Positions 1-8,341 of a stretch of DNA of 64,000 nucleotides are shown piece by piece. How positions within the stretch are numbered: position 1 is the stretch's first letter; each line of letters opens with the position of its first letter. The notes below the pieces were generated by a model. The model saw only the letters and a list, made by a program, of their open reading frames with translations. It was not told the DNA's origin and did not search any database. Origin of the DNA: Aliishimia sp963721175 (GTDB lineage Bacteria; Pseudomonadota; Alphaproteobacteria; Rhodobacterales; Rhodobacteraceae); NCBI GenBank assembly GCA_963721175.1, contig CAVRIG010000026.1:490892-554891 (forward strand), written 5' to 3'. The position numbers and the translations under genes were made by a program.

Positions 1-155
1 AGCAGGTCGGGGAGACGCATTACATCCTGATGGAGCACCCGCGCATGGGTCGGACCGAGCAGTTCACCGAAGTCGCCTTCGGCACCGATCAATCCGAAGG
101 CTCCATCGTGACGGCGCGGATCCGCGATCATGACGGGACACGGCTCAGGGCCTGA
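1..155 (+). CDS. mtaB: tRNA methylthiotransferase MtaB, C-terminal end (partial)
   Basis: The last 50 codons of a gene that begins left of the window are read from base 3 and end in TGA at 153-155. The sequence has HYILMEHPRMGRTEQFTEV, which is typical of the C-terminal TRAM (RNA-binding) domain of radical-SAM methylthiotransferases of the MtaB type. Those enzymes convert t6A37 to ms2t6A37 in tRNA. The iron-sulfur and catalytic domains are off the window, so the choice of MtaB over the related RimO or MiaB rests on the TRAM sequence only. Confidence 0.6.
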   Translation, partial: QVGETHYILMEHPRMGRTEQFTEVAFGTDQSEGSIVTARIRDHDGTRLRA

Positions 156-257
156 TCCCGTCTTCACTTGGCAGGTAAACTCCCGGGGTTCGGGCGCAGT
201 GGCCCCGTCTAACAATCACCTGCGCGCATCGCGCGCTCCGCTGGATCAGGGGCCGGA

Positions 258-1463
258 TCAGACCCGGATCGGGAAGGCTGTGTAGCCACGAAACCGCGCG
301 AGCGGCAGGCGCACACGCGCCCCGGTCTGGGCAAGGCGCGGGAATCGCTTCACGAAACCGCCGATCGCAATACGCCCCTCGACCCGCGCCAGCGTCGCGC
401 CCAGGCAGACATGGATGCCGGTGATGAACGCGATGTGCTTGTTCGGACTGCGCGAGATGTCGAACCGATCCGGATCCGGGAACACGGCCGGGTCGCGGTT
501 CGCGGCGGCGATGGACGTGTGGATGTAGGTTCCCTTCGGCAGCACCGTATCGCCCAGATCGATGTCCTCCCCGGCCAGACGGTTGCCGATCTGGAGCGGG
601 CTCTCGACGCGCAGGAATTCCTCCACGGCCGTGGTGATCAGCCCGGGATCCTCCATCAGCCGGCGGTGTTCGTCCGGATGATCCAGCAGCAGGCCGATCG
701 AATTGCCGACAAGGCTGGTCGTGGTCTCATGACCCGCGTTCAGCAGGAAGATGCAGTTCTGGATCAACTCCTCCTGGCTCAGGCGCCGCCCGTCATGGTC
801 GCCGAAGATCAACGCCTCCAGAACCTCGCCCTGCGCGGCGCCATCGGGATTGGCGCGGCGACGGTCGATCAGGTCGTTCAGGATCTCGGAAAACTCCCGC
901 ACCGCCTGGTTGCCGGCCTGCAGCCTGTCCTCGGGAACGACGGGGTCGAGGGCGCCCAGGATCGCGATGGAATACCCCCGCAGCCGCGCGCGGTACTCTT
1001 CGGGAATCCCGAGCATGAAGCTGATGATCTCGGTTGGCAGCACCTTGGCGAAATCGTCGATCAGGTCCAACTCGCCCAGATCCTCCACCCGGTCCAGCAA
1101 CCGGTCCACGATCTGCTCGATCAGCGGCTCGAACTCCGCCAGCTTGCGGGGCGTGAAGGCGCCGGAGATCAGCTTGCGCACCACCGTGTGGTAGGGCGGG
1201 TCGTTGAAGATCAGGCTCGTGGTATGATGCTCCAGCAGCGGGCATCGCCCGAATTTCTCGCCGAAGGCCTCCGTCTTGTCGGACAGCATGTCGCGCGACC
1301 GGTAGACCTTCAGGCAATCGGCGTAGCGGGTGAGATAGACCGAACCGTCGGGATTGTGATGCACCGGGCTCTCGCGCCGGAGCGCATGGAGCACGGGATG
1401 AGGGTCCTCTATGAATCCCGCATCGATCGCGTTGAGATCGAACCCCGAGATATCGAGCGCCAT
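258..1463 (-). CDS. cytochrome P450
   Basis: This is a soluble bacterial P450 of 401 aa. I start it at the ATG at 1463 because GGGAGGAA lies five bases upstream; an in-frame ATG at 1556 would add 31 residues with no family likeness. The I-helix oxygen-activation motif AGHETTT is present mid-protein, followed by the ExxR motif (EEFLR) and the haem-thiolate loop FITGIHVCLG, with the ligand Cys near residue 353. No membrane anchor is visible, so it should be a cytosolic three-component-type monooxygenase using a ferredoxin encoded elsewhere. No ferredoxin or reductase gene is adjacent. The substrate cannot be predicted. Confidence 0.93.
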   Translation of the reverse strand: MALDISGFDLNAIDAGFIEDPHPVLHALRRESPVHHNPDGSVYLTRYADCLKVYRSRDMLSDKTEAFGEKFGRCPLLEHHTTSLIFNDPPYHTVVRKLISGAFTPRKLAEFEPLIEQIVDRLLDRVEDLGELDLIDDFAKVLPTEIISFMLGIPEEYRARLRGYSIAILGALDPVVPEDRLQAGNQAVREFSEILNDLIDRRRANPDGAAQGEVLEALIFGDHDGRRLSQEELIQNCIFLLNAGHETTTSLVGNSIGLLLDHPDEHRRLMEDPGLITTAVEEFLRVESPLQIGNRLAGEDIDLGDTVLPKGTYIHTSIAAANRDPAVFPDPDRFDISRSPNKHIAFITGIHVCLGATLARVEGRIAIGGFVKRFPRLAQTGARVRLPLARFRGYTAFPIRV

Positions 1464-1814
1464 GACGGTTCCTCCCCAAGGGACAAGATAAACCCCGATC
1501 CCGCTGGATGAAAGCGCAAGCTGCGGGATGCGCGCGTCACCGGCTTGCCGCACCAACCAACCCGCCCGGCGAAAAACCAGCTACTGAAACAAGAACCCCC
1601 CCGACGGCACAGGTGGCTCGTTCCGGAAATTGGGACACAAAGACCGGGAATAAATTGTTTCCCGGTCTTCATAATTCGGAGAACATGGTTTCCCGACCAG
1701 CTGTTTCGGACATGCGGCAGCCATTGCGGCATCATTCTTACAAGAACTGGCGGGCGGCCCGGCGCGAGGGAGATAGCGGCCTGCTTCGAGGCCAACAGTT
1801 CATAGATGGCGGTT
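1464..1814. other. non-coding stretch between P450 and DUF2306 gene
   Basis: No convincing gene is seen in these 351 bases. They are more AT-rich than the flanking chromosome and contain a strong perfect hairpin at 1640-1669, listed separately, and a TTCCGGAA palindrome at 1621-1628. Open frames across it show no family signature. Confidence 0.5.
1640..1669. repeat. perfect 11-bp inverted repeat (hairpin)
   Basis: AAGACCGGGAA at 1640-1650 is matched exactly by its reverse complement TTCCCGGTCTT at 1659-1669, with an 8-base AT-rich loop. No T-run follows on either strand, so it is not a standard terminator. It could be an operator or the residue of a mobile-element end. Confidence 0.75.
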
Positions 1815-2213
1815 CTATCCACCGAACAACACAGCGTGCATCGTCCGACCCGGCACGAGGGTGAAGCCGCCAGTGAGAAGAAGTGCCAGAATGTAGAGTT
1901 GCACCATCGAATTGCGGTGAGCGGTGACGTTGCCACTTCGAACCGCACGGATTGAATATGCAAGAGTGACCAAGACCAACACGGACAACAAGTGGATGAC
2001 CGAAAACGGTCCCCACCAGCGAAACTCGTGAATCCAGAAACTGGAAACCGCGACGATCGCCATGGTGACTACCCAGCCGAAGCCGAGCCACCGGTGCCGC
2101 ATCGTGCCCTTTGGAGCAGCGAGTTGGATCGCGCCCGCTGCCATCGCGACAATGGCAACGATCGCATGAATGGAGATGACGAAGCCATCATCCCACAGCG
2201 CTTGCCAGTTCAT
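1815..2213 (-). CDS. DUF2306-like small integral membrane protein
   Basis: The product is 132 aa and starts at the ATG at 2213 (MNWQALWDDG), with GGGAGGGG seven bases upstream. Four hydrophobic segments are evident: an early one with HAIVAIVAMAAGAIQLA, then WLGFGWVVTMAIVAVSSF, then IHLLSVLVLVTLAYSI, and a last one (YILALLLTGGFTL). The pattern HRWLGFGW, the conserved His residues and the C-terminal HRNSM resemble the DUF2306 family of predicted membrane proteins, whose function is unknown. It overlaps the 3' end of the upstream membrane gene by 26 bases, which suggests co-transcription. Confidence 0.55.
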   Translation of the reverse strand: MNWQALWDDGFVISIHAIVAIVAMAAGAIQLAAPKGTMRHRWLGFGWVVTMAIVAVSSFWIHEFRWWGPFSVIHLLSVLVLVTLAYSIRAVRSGNVTAHRNSMVQLYILALLLTGGFTLVPGRTMHAVLFGG

Positions 2214-2817
2214 CGCGACCCCTCCCATAGATAACGGAAAGCACCAGCCCCTGAACAAGCGTCACTATTCCCCAGAAGCCCAATTCGACGGCGACCAAAA
2301 CAGGCGGCTCACCGAACATGTTGAATGGCGTGTGAAACTCGAAATAGACTGCCATCAGCGCCCAGAGGATGACGGCAAAACTCGCCCCACGCTGGATGAT
2401 TCCTCGCGGCAGCGCCGGTTCTATCCAGAGAAAGATCAACCCATGGACCACCCCGATGCCTGCGGCGATCGCCATGTATAGCAGCCCATTGGTGAACATG
2501 AGAGGGAGTGGTTCCAGTTCGAAAAGAACAGCGATGACCTTGGCACTTTGGAGGTCGTTTTCAAACAGGATAGGTCTGCCGACTTGGAAGAAGAGGATAT
2601 TGCTGACGACGTTGGCGACCACGATAGCGACGGCGCCGCCAACGATTGCTCTCAATGTCTTTGATAAGGTGATAATGGCCTCCCTTTTTCGCTTGCAGGG
2701 TTGATTTGGTTCTGGAGCGAATGAAGGCACGGAATGTGTCTCTTCATCGGACTCCGGGTGCGCAACAGCAGCACATGACGCAAACGGTGTTCGCACCCAC
2801 AGGAGCACAATTATCAT
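2188..2817 (-). CDS. hypothetical multi-pass membrane protein
   Basis: Unrecognised. The conserved-looking part begins at about residue 50 and has four hydrophobic stretches, starting at IVGGAVAIVVANVVSNIL and ending at IVTLVQGLVLSVIYG. The ATG at 2817 overlaps the upstream stop as ATGA. However, a good GGGAGG ribosome site lies at about 2681-2686, just before ATT-ATC codons and with no ATG, so the start is uncertain and could be a rare non-ATG codon near 2675. Codon usage is less GC-biased than in the petABC genes beside it. It overlaps the DUF2306-like gene and is probably in the same transcript. Confidence 0.5.
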   Translation of the reverse strand: MIIVLLWVRTPFASCAAVAHPESDEETHSVPSFAPEPNQPCKRKREAIITLSKTLRAIVGGAVAIVVANVVSNILFFQVGRPILFENDLQSAKVIAVLFELEPLPLMFTNGLLYMAIAAGIGVVHGLIFLWIEPALPRGIIQRGASFAVILWALMAVYFEFHTPFNMFGEPPVLVAVELGFWGIVTLVQGLVLSVIYGRGRDELASAVG

Positions 2818-3062
2818 TCCCGAGAGAGTATTTCAAATTCTGGAGCGTGGCTGCATCGTGGGCACAGCCGACAGCCGGACGCTAACATCCGCGCAGGTCC
2901 GGACTTCATCGGGCCTACCTGTCCTCGAACTTTCTCCCGAGCAGCGTCCGGCGCAACACCGAAGTTGCCGCAGTCCGCGTCGCCGCAGTTATTGAGGTTG
3001 AAATCTGCCGGCACGGCACGATAAACTTGAGGAAGGTTCAACTGCTGGAGCTTCTTGACCAT
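2814..3062 (-). pseudogene. zinc-ribbon-like N-terminal remnant, possibly of a transposase
   Basis: An 82-codon frame starts MVKKLQQLNLPQ and contains NNCGDADCGNFGVAPD, a CxxxxC pattern followed by Asn-Phe-Gly. This is reminiscent of the N-terminal zinc-ribbon of some alphaproteobacterial transposase-like proteins (from memory, not searched). After about residue 45 the sequence has only a late CRLCPRC and no catalytic domain, so it is probably a truncated or decayed gene. Confidence 0.35.
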
Positions 3063-3234
3063 ACGATCTCCGATCTGTCGTTATTGATCTGTCAAGAAGG
3101 CCTCCAGGACCGATCGGGATGTTAGCCGTTTTTTCCGGCGACGAGATCCCAAAACGATTTTTCTGCGTACTGTTGCGTCGCGACAAAAGTCTCGCAGCTC
3201 GTGCAAACGGCCTTGAAAAATATACTATTAAAAG

Positions 3235-3266
3235 CAACCGGCTACCGAGATAATACCCGGTAGCCG
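3235..3266 (-). terminator. Rho-independent terminator of petABC
   Basis: On the minus strand, CGGCTACCG (3266-3258) and CGGTAGCCG (3247-3239) form a 9-bp perfect stem with a 10-base AT-rich loop. It is followed by TTGCTTTTAATA. It lies about 80 bases past the petC stop and is correctly oriented to end the petABC transcript. Confidence 0.65.
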
Positions 3267-3344
3267 TTGCAGTTGTGTTTCAGATTCCGGAACGAGCCAT
3301 GGCACAGGCGCGGAGGGTCGTGATGATCAGCGATGAGACGGGTG

Positions 3345-4157
3345 TCAGTGCTCTTTGCCCTTGATCGGCGCCCAGAGGCGCTTGTTCACCATGTAGAGCA
3401 GCACGGAGAGGATGGTCAGGAACACCACGCCAACGAAGCCCGCCTGCTTGCGGGCCATCAACTTGGGTTCTGCCGTCCACATCAGGAATGCCGCCACGTC
3501 CTGGGCCTCGTGATGAAGTTCGGCAGAATGTCCGTCGGCATGTTCCACGTCATCGCCATAAAGCGGCGGTGCCATGGAGATCCACCCGCCCGGAAAGGCC
3601 GTGTTCTCGTAAAGGATCACGCCGGCCTCTTCCTTGTCCTCGCCGGTGTAGCTCACCAGCAGCGATGCGATGTATTCGGCACCGCCCATGCCCTTGAAGA
3701 GTTGGTTCAGCCCGAGCCCGTAAGGTCCATGAAAGCCGGCCCGGGCCTTCGCCATAAGGCTAAGGTCCGGTGCCCCGGCCGTGTGATTCGCAGGGAATTT
3801 GTCGGTGGGTGTCAGCGGCCGAAATTCGCCCTCTTCCGGATCATAAAGCTGGCGGTTGGACTCCTCGTCCAGAACCACGAACTCCTCCGCGTAGGCGCGC
3901 ACCTGATCTTCGGGCAGGCCCGGCCCGCTTTCGGCGGAAAGCGTGCGGATCGGGACATATTGCAGACCGTGACACCCCGAGCAGACCTGGGTGTAGATGT
4001 GCAATCCGCGTTGCAATTGGTTCTGGTCATAGGTGCCGAACGGCCCCTCGAAGGAGAATTCGAAATTCTCCACATGGGCCTCTTCGCTCGCGGCGTGCCC
4101 TGCGCCAGACAGGCCGAGTGTCAGTCCCGTGGCGAGCGCCAGTGTTCTCAGCATCAT
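3345..4157 (-). CDS. petC: cytochrome c1 of the bc1 complex
   Basis: This is the membrane-bound c-type haem subunit of ubiquinol-cytochrome c reductase, which passes electrons from the Rieske centre to soluble or membrane cytochrome c. The product has 270 aa. A signal peptide (MMLRTLALATGLTLGLSG, cleaved after GHA) is followed by the haem-binding CSGCH in TQVCSGCHGLQYVPIR. Family segments follow (PNHTAGAPDLSLMAKAR-like), and a C-terminal anchor (VVFLTILSVLLYMVNK) ends in a positive KGKEH tail. The start at 4157 follows GAGGGA. It begins 14 bases after the petB stop, the third gene of the operon. Confidence 0.97.
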   Translation of the reverse strand: MMLRTLALATGLTLGLSGAGHAASEEAHVENFEFSFEGPFGTYDQNQLQRGLHIYTQVCSGCHGLQYVPIRTLSAESGPGLPEDQVRAYAEEFVVLDEESNRQLYDPEEGEFRPLTPTDKFPANHTAGAPDLSLMAKARAGFHGPYGLGLNQLFKGMGGAEYIASLLVSYTGEDKEEAGVILYENTAFPGGWISMAPPLYGDDVEHADGHSAELHHEAQDVAAFLMWTAEPKLMARKQAGFVGVVFLTILSVLLYMVNKRLWAPIKGKEH

Positions 4158-4171
4158 GGATCTCGTCCCTC

Positions 4172-5515
4172 TCATTCGGCGGGGTTCGTGATGGTGGTCG
4201 TGCCACCCGTGTTGGGCGCGTAATGGGCCGCGTAATCCTCCTCGATCGTTCCGGGCTGCTGTTCCGGCTTCTCGATGACACCCAGGAGCGGAAGGATGAT
4301 CAGGAAGTAAACGAACCAGTAGGTCGAGCCGATCAGCGAAATGGTGGAATAGGGCGGCTCCGCCGGCATCGCACCGGCCCACATCAGGACGAAGAAGTCG
4401 ACGACCAGAAGCCAGAACCACCACTTGAACATCGGACGGTACCGGCCCGAGCGGACGTTGGACGTGTCCAGCCACGGCGCCAAAGCCATCACCACGATCG
4501 CCCCGAACATCGCCAGCACGCCGAAGAACTTCGCGTTGATGATGCCGCCGGTGATGAAGCTTGCGAACATCACCGCCCAGACGTCCGCGGTGAAGGCGCG
4601 CAGGATCGCGTAGAACGGCAGGAAGTACCATTCCGGAACGATATGCGCAGGCGTCGCCAGCGGGTTCGCTTCGATGTAGTTGTCCGGGTGGCCGAGAAAG
4701 TTCGGCATGAAGCCCACGATGGCGAAGAACACCACGAGGATGATGCCGAGCGCGAAGAGGTCCTTGATCACGTAGTAGGGCCAGAACGGCACGGTGTCCT
4801 TGGCCGCCTCTTCCTTCGACGACCGCCGCACCTCGACCCCGGTGGGGTTGTTGTTGCCGGTCGTGTGAAAGGCCCAGATGTGCAAGGCCACCAGCCCGGC
4901 GATCACGAAGGGCAGGAGGTAGTGCAGCGAGAAGAACCGGTTCAGCGTGGCATTGTCCACGGCCGGTCCGCCCAGCAGCCAAGTCTGGATGCCCTCTCCG
5001 ATGAACGGGATGGCGCCGAAGAGCCCGGTGATCACGGTCGCACCCCAGAAGGACATCTGCCCCCAGGGCAGAACGTAGCCCATGAACGCGGTCGCCATCA
5101 TCAGCAGGTAGATCAGCATGCCGATGATCCATGTGACCTCGCGCGGCGCCTTGTAGGAGCCGTAATAGAGCCCGCGGAAGATGTGCGCATAGACGGCAAC
5201 GAAGAACAGCGACGCCCCGTTCATGTGCAGGTAGCGGATCATCGCGCCGCCGTTCACGTTGCGCATGATGTGCTCGATCGACGCGAATGCCATGTCCGCA
5301 TGCGGCGTGTAGTGCATCACCAGCACGATGCCGGTGATGATCTGCAGCACCAGACAGAAGGCAAGAACGATGCCCCAGATCCACATCCAATTGAGGTTCT
5401 TGGGCGTCGGGATCATCAGCGTGTCGTACATCAGCCCCACAATGGGGAGGCGGCGGTGAAGCCATTTCTCGCCGCCTGACTTCGGTTCGTAATGGTCGTG
5501 CGGAATACCAGCCAT
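4172..5515 (-). CDS. petB: cytochrome b of the bc1 complex
   Basis: This is the 447-aa di-haem core subunit that forms the Qo and Qi quinone sites. Transmembrane helices are obvious throughout. The Qo-site signature PEWYFLPFYAILRA is intact, and the haem His residues sit in helices with LHMNGASLFF, HIFRGLYYGSY, SLHYLLPF and ALHIWAFH. PWGQMSFWGATVIT is typical of the cd1 region. Length and layout match the full-length alphaproteobacterial type, not the split b6/subunit IV type. It starts 15 bases after the petA stop, with AGGAAG upstream of the ATG. Confidence 0.98.
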   Translation of the reverse strand: MAGIPHDHYEPKSGGEKWLHRRLPIVGLMYDTLMIPTPKNLNWMWIWGIVLAFCLVLQIITGIVLVMHYTPHADMAFASIEHIMRNVNGGAMIRYLHMNGASLFFVAVYAHIFRGLYYGSYKAPREVTWIIGMLIYLLMMATAFMGYVLPWGQMSFWGATVITGLFGAIPFIGEGIQTWLLGGPAVDNATLNRFFSLHYLLPFVIAGLVALHIWAFHTTGNNNPTGVEVRRSSKEEAAKDTVPFWPYYVIKDLFALGIILVVFFAIVGFMPNFLGHPDNYIEANPLATPAHIVPEWYFLPFYAILRAFTADVWAVMFASFITGGIINAKFFGVLAMFGAIVVMALAPWLDTSNVRSGRYRPMFKWWFWLLVVDFFVLMWAGAMPAEPPYSTISLIGSTYWFVYFLIILPLLGVIEKPEQQPGTIEEDYAAHYAPNTGGTTTITNPAE

Positions 5516-5530
5516 GGGTATCTTCCTCCG

Positions 5531-6109
5531 TTAACCGAGCTTGATGGTGGAATCGTCTTCGAAAACCGCGACCGGAACATACAGATTTTCTGGCGCGGGC
5601 CCCCTGCGGATCCGTCCAGCCGTATCGTAATGCGAACCATGGCAAGGACAGAACCAGCCGCCAAAATCACCGGCCTCGCCCAGCGGCACGCACCCTAGGT
5701 GGGTGCACACTCCGATCATGACCAGCCACTCGCTGGTTCCTTCCTCGGCACCGGGGGGCAGAAGGCTGCGATTGGCATCGACCGCCGGAGCGTCGACCGC
5801 CAGGTTGGCGTTGCGCGCTTCGGGATCGGGCAGGTCGCTCACGTCCACATCGATAGCGGCGTCGATCTCTTCCTGGGTGCGGCGACGGATGAACACTGGC
5901 TTGCCCAGCCACTTCACCGTCAGTTGCGTCCCTTCCGACACGCCGGATACGTCGACCCGGATGGAGCTCAATGCCCGCACATCCGCGGAGGGGTTCATCT
6001 GGTCGACCAGCGGCCAGACGGCGGCGCCCACCGTCACAACGGCGGCGCCGGCCGCGGCATAATACAGGAAATCCCTGCGCTCACTGTCGTGTTCTTCTAC
6101 GTTCGACAC
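5531..6109 (-). CDS. petA: Rieske iron-sulfur subunit of the bc1 complex
   Basis: This 192-aa protein carries the high-potential [2Fe-2S] cluster. Ligand motifs CTHLGC and CPCHGS are both intact and spaced normally. The N-terminus has SERRDFLYYAAAGAA followed by one hydrophobic segment, a twin-arginine-like uncleaved signal anchor. I choose the GTG at 6109, which follows GGAGAAG by five bases; the ATG further upstream (6133) adds eight residues and lacks a ribosome site. It is the first gene of petABC. Confidence 0.96.
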   Translation of the reverse strand: MSNVEEHDSERRDFLYYAAAGAAVVTVGAAVWPLVDQMNPSADVRALSSIRVDVSGVSEGTQLTVKWLGKPVFIRRRTQEEIDAAIDVDVSDLPDPEARNANLAVDAPAVDANRSLLPPGAEEGTSEWLVMIGVCTHLGCVPLGEAGDFGGWFCPCHGSHYDTAGRIRRGPAPENLYVPVAVFEDDSTIKLG

Positions 6110-6268
6110 GCATCTTCTCCATTCTGCTGGCATCCAAAGCCGTCTTGGCCAGCAGGCCGCGCAACCCGGCGCGGCCCGACTCCGTTAGACATTTAGCGGG
6201 AGGTTGCGACTGCGTCCAGTCGCCAAGCGGGGCATGAAGTCGCACTCCGCCCGAGTGCCGCACCATAC

Positions 6269-6883
6269 TCAGCCGCCTTCGGGCGGTTTCGTGGCACGCA
6301 TGGAGGCGCGTTCGGAAAAACGGCCGTACCACTCCGAAAGCGCATCACGGCCCTGCCGCCAATTGCGCGCGTCATGCCGCAGGTCTACATAGCCGAGGGC
6401 GCAGGCGACGGCAATCTGACCCATGTCGAGCGGCCCGCTCAGATGGCTCATCCAGCGCGTGTCGAGCGCGGTGCAGGCACTCGCGACCTTGTTCCACTGC
6501 GCCTCGGCCCAGTCGGTCCAGCGCTTCTCCTCCGGACGCAGCCGGCCTTCATAGGTCAGTGCGAGGGCGGCATCGAGGATTCCGTCCGCGGTCGCCTCCA
6601 GCGTCAGGATCTCGAACCGCCGCCCGCCGGAGCCGTAAAGTCCGGCCTGCGCCCGGTCGTCGAAGAAGGCGCAGATCACCCGGCTGTCGTAGAGCGTCGC
6701 GCCGTTGTCCCGTTCCAGCGCCGGGATCTTCATCAGCGGGTTCTTCGCCACCAGGCCGGCCAGAGGGTCGGTGGGCTTGGTCGAGGCGGATTCGATTACC
6801 ACGTCGTCCACCTGTCCGGTTTCATGGAGCAACACCATGACCTTCCGGACGTAGGGCGACATCGGCGAATGGTAGAGTTTCAT
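6269..6883 (-). CDS. glutathione S-transferase family protein
   Basis: This 204-aa protein begins MKLYHSPMSPYVRKVMVLLHE, a thioredoxin-fold GST N-domain in which a Ser or Pro-Tyr position replaces the Cys of glutaredoxin. NPLMKIPALE gives the cis-Pro, and DSRVICAFFDD is the glutathione gamma-Glu contact segment. The helical C-domain includes GPLDMGQIAVACALGYVD. The Met at 6883 is preferred because the fold starts there; another Met is three codons upstream (6892). It is about 30 bases downstream of the PaiB-like gene on the same strand. The substrate is unknown. Confidence 0.88.
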   Translation of the reverse strand: MKLYHSPMSPYVRKVMVLLHETGQVDDVVIESASTKPTDPLAGLVAKNPLMKIPALERDNGATLYDSRVICAFFDDRAQAGLYGSGGRRFEILTLEATADGILDAALALTYEGRLRPEEKRWTDWAEAQWNKVASACTALDTRWMSHLSGPLDMGQIAVACALGYVDLRHDARNWRQGRDALSEWYGRFSERASMRATKPPEGG

Positions 6884-6914
6884 GCGGCGCATCCTGTTGG
6901 GTCCGCGGGCGAGG

Positions 6915-7524
6915 TTAGGCGCTGCGCATCAGCGCCGCAAGCTCTGCAAGCGCCAGCGCCAGATCCCTGCGTGCGCGACCCCTCCGCCGCGCTCAGCCGG
7001 GCCTCCTCGGGCTTGTTCTGGCTGAACTTCCAGGTGCCGTCGACGGAGGTCACATGCATCCGGCACGGCACGATGGCGCGCATCATCCGCTCCATGAGTT
7101 CGGGCGGCATCTTGGACGTGATCCAGGGCCTCTTGGGGCGCAGCTGCTCCTCGAAGAGCGCGGATTGGCGGTCGAGCAGGTCGTGCAGCTCGTCCTGTGG
7201 ACGCAGCTCCAGCTCGCCGCGCAGGTGCACGGCGACATAGTTCCAGGTCGGCACCTGATCCGCCACACCGTACCAGTCGGGCGAAACGTAGCTGTCCGGC
7301 CCGGAGACGGCGATCACCGCCGGTCCGGGCGCGTTGAGTGCCCGCGCGATCGGGTTGGACCGCACGAGGTGCAGCCACACCGTCCGATCCTCCAGCAGGA
7401 ACGGCACGTGGCTCAGCAGCGGGCCCTCCGCGCCGTTCACCGCCAGCACGCCGAAGGCCCGGGTCGCGGCGAAGGCGAGGTTCCTGGCGTCATCGCCGGT
7501 ATGGAAGACCGGATTGGGATGCAT
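6915..7524 (-). CDS. FMN-binding negative transcriptional regulator (PaiB family), frameshifted near its end
   Basis: The product has the split-barrel FMN-binding fold of PaiB. MHPNPVFHTGD opens the protein and VPTWNYVAVHLRG is the family hallmark. An AGGAG site lies eight bases before the ATG at 7524. After NKPEEARLSAAEG the current frame becomes low-complexity and runs to 6880. The adjacent frame gives RARRDLALALAELAALMRSA and stops at 6915, which is what such proteins normally end with. Removing one base in the CCCC run at 6979-6982 (GGGG in the gene) restores it, giving about 202 aa. I treat this as a one-base error or a very recent mutation. Confidence 0.75.
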
Positions 7525-7645
7525 CTGTCGCTCTCCTGCACGTCGCGCCGGCATCGGAGCACGGCCGAGGACACCGGAACGCCTTCGACGCCGAATTGTC
7601 AATTCCGGTCAGCCGGCGGGGCACTGGCACGCGCATCGCAGGGCC

Positions 7646-8341
7646 TCAGGACCGGCCTGTGTAGAGCTTCATTCCCGGCGGCGGGTCCGCGAAGAACGCC
7701 GCCGCCGCGACGGGTGCCGCCGCAACGCCCTCTTCGACGAAGCACACCCGGCCGCCCAGCCGCTCCGCCTCACCGGGATCGTGCGTGACCATGATCAGCA
7801 CGGCGTCGAGCCGGTCGGCCACGCTACGCAGGAGCGACAGCATCTCGGCACGCTGGCCCGGACCCAAGGCTGAAAAGGGCTCGTCGAGGAGGATCACCGG
7901 CCGCGCCATCACCAGCACCCGCGCCAGTGCCACGCGGCTTTGCTGACCACCGGAGAGCTCGGCCGGACGCCGCTGATCCAGACCTTCCAGTCCGACGGAG
8001 GCCAATGCATCAGAGACGCGCACGGTCTCCTCGGCGTCGAGCCGCAGCGAGGGTTTTATTCCCAGCCCGACATTCTGCGCCGCGGTCAGGTGCGGAAAGA
8101 GGTTGTGGTCCTGAAACAGCATCGCGACGGGTCGCGCGTCGGGGCGCGCCGGCATCTCCCGTCCCTGCCACCGAACGGCGCCTTGGGTCAGCGGTGCGAA
8201 GCCGGCAATTCCCGCCAGCAGCGTCGATTTTCCGGCACCGGACGGTCCGATCACCGAAAGCCGCGCCCCGGGATCGAGCGTCCAGTCGGCGCGCAGGGAG
8301 AAGTCGCCCTGCCCGATCACGCAGCGGTCGAGTTCAAGCAT
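7646..8341 (-). CDS. thiQ: thiamine ABC transporter ATP-binding protein
   Basis: This is a 231-aa ABC ATPase. Walker A is GPSGAGKST, the Q-loop region is MLFQDHNLFPHLT, the signature is LSGGQQSR, Walker B is VILLDEPF, and the switch His is in MVTHDPGEAERLG. I start it at 8341 (MLELDRCVIG), overlapping the permease stop by eight bases; the upstream Met would add only MPGGAA. It is the third gene of a riboswitch-led thiBPQ operon, which defines the substrate as thiamine or its phosphates. Confidence 0.93.
   Translation of the reverse strand: MLELDRCVIGQGDFSLRADWTLDPGARLSVIGPSGAGKSTLLAGIAGFAPLTQGAVRWQGREMPARPDARPVAMLFQDHNLFPHLTAAQNVGLGIKPSLRLDAEETVRVSDALASVGLEGLDQRRPAELSGGQQSRVALARVLVMARPVILLDEPFSALGPGQRAEMLSLLRSVADRLDAVLIMVTHDPGEAERLGGRVCFVEEGVAAAPVAAAAFFADPPPGMKLYTGRS

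Noticed and set aside
3770..5479. Long + strand open frame of 569 codons opposite petB and petC
   Set aside because: Arg/His/Asp-rich translation without family features; it is the mirror of cytochrome b and c1 codons in a GC-rich genome.
4158..5645. Upstream in-frame extension of petC across petB (766 codons in all)
   Set aside because: The extension lies in the wrong frame of the real petB gene; petC's own signal peptide and ribosome site start at 4157.
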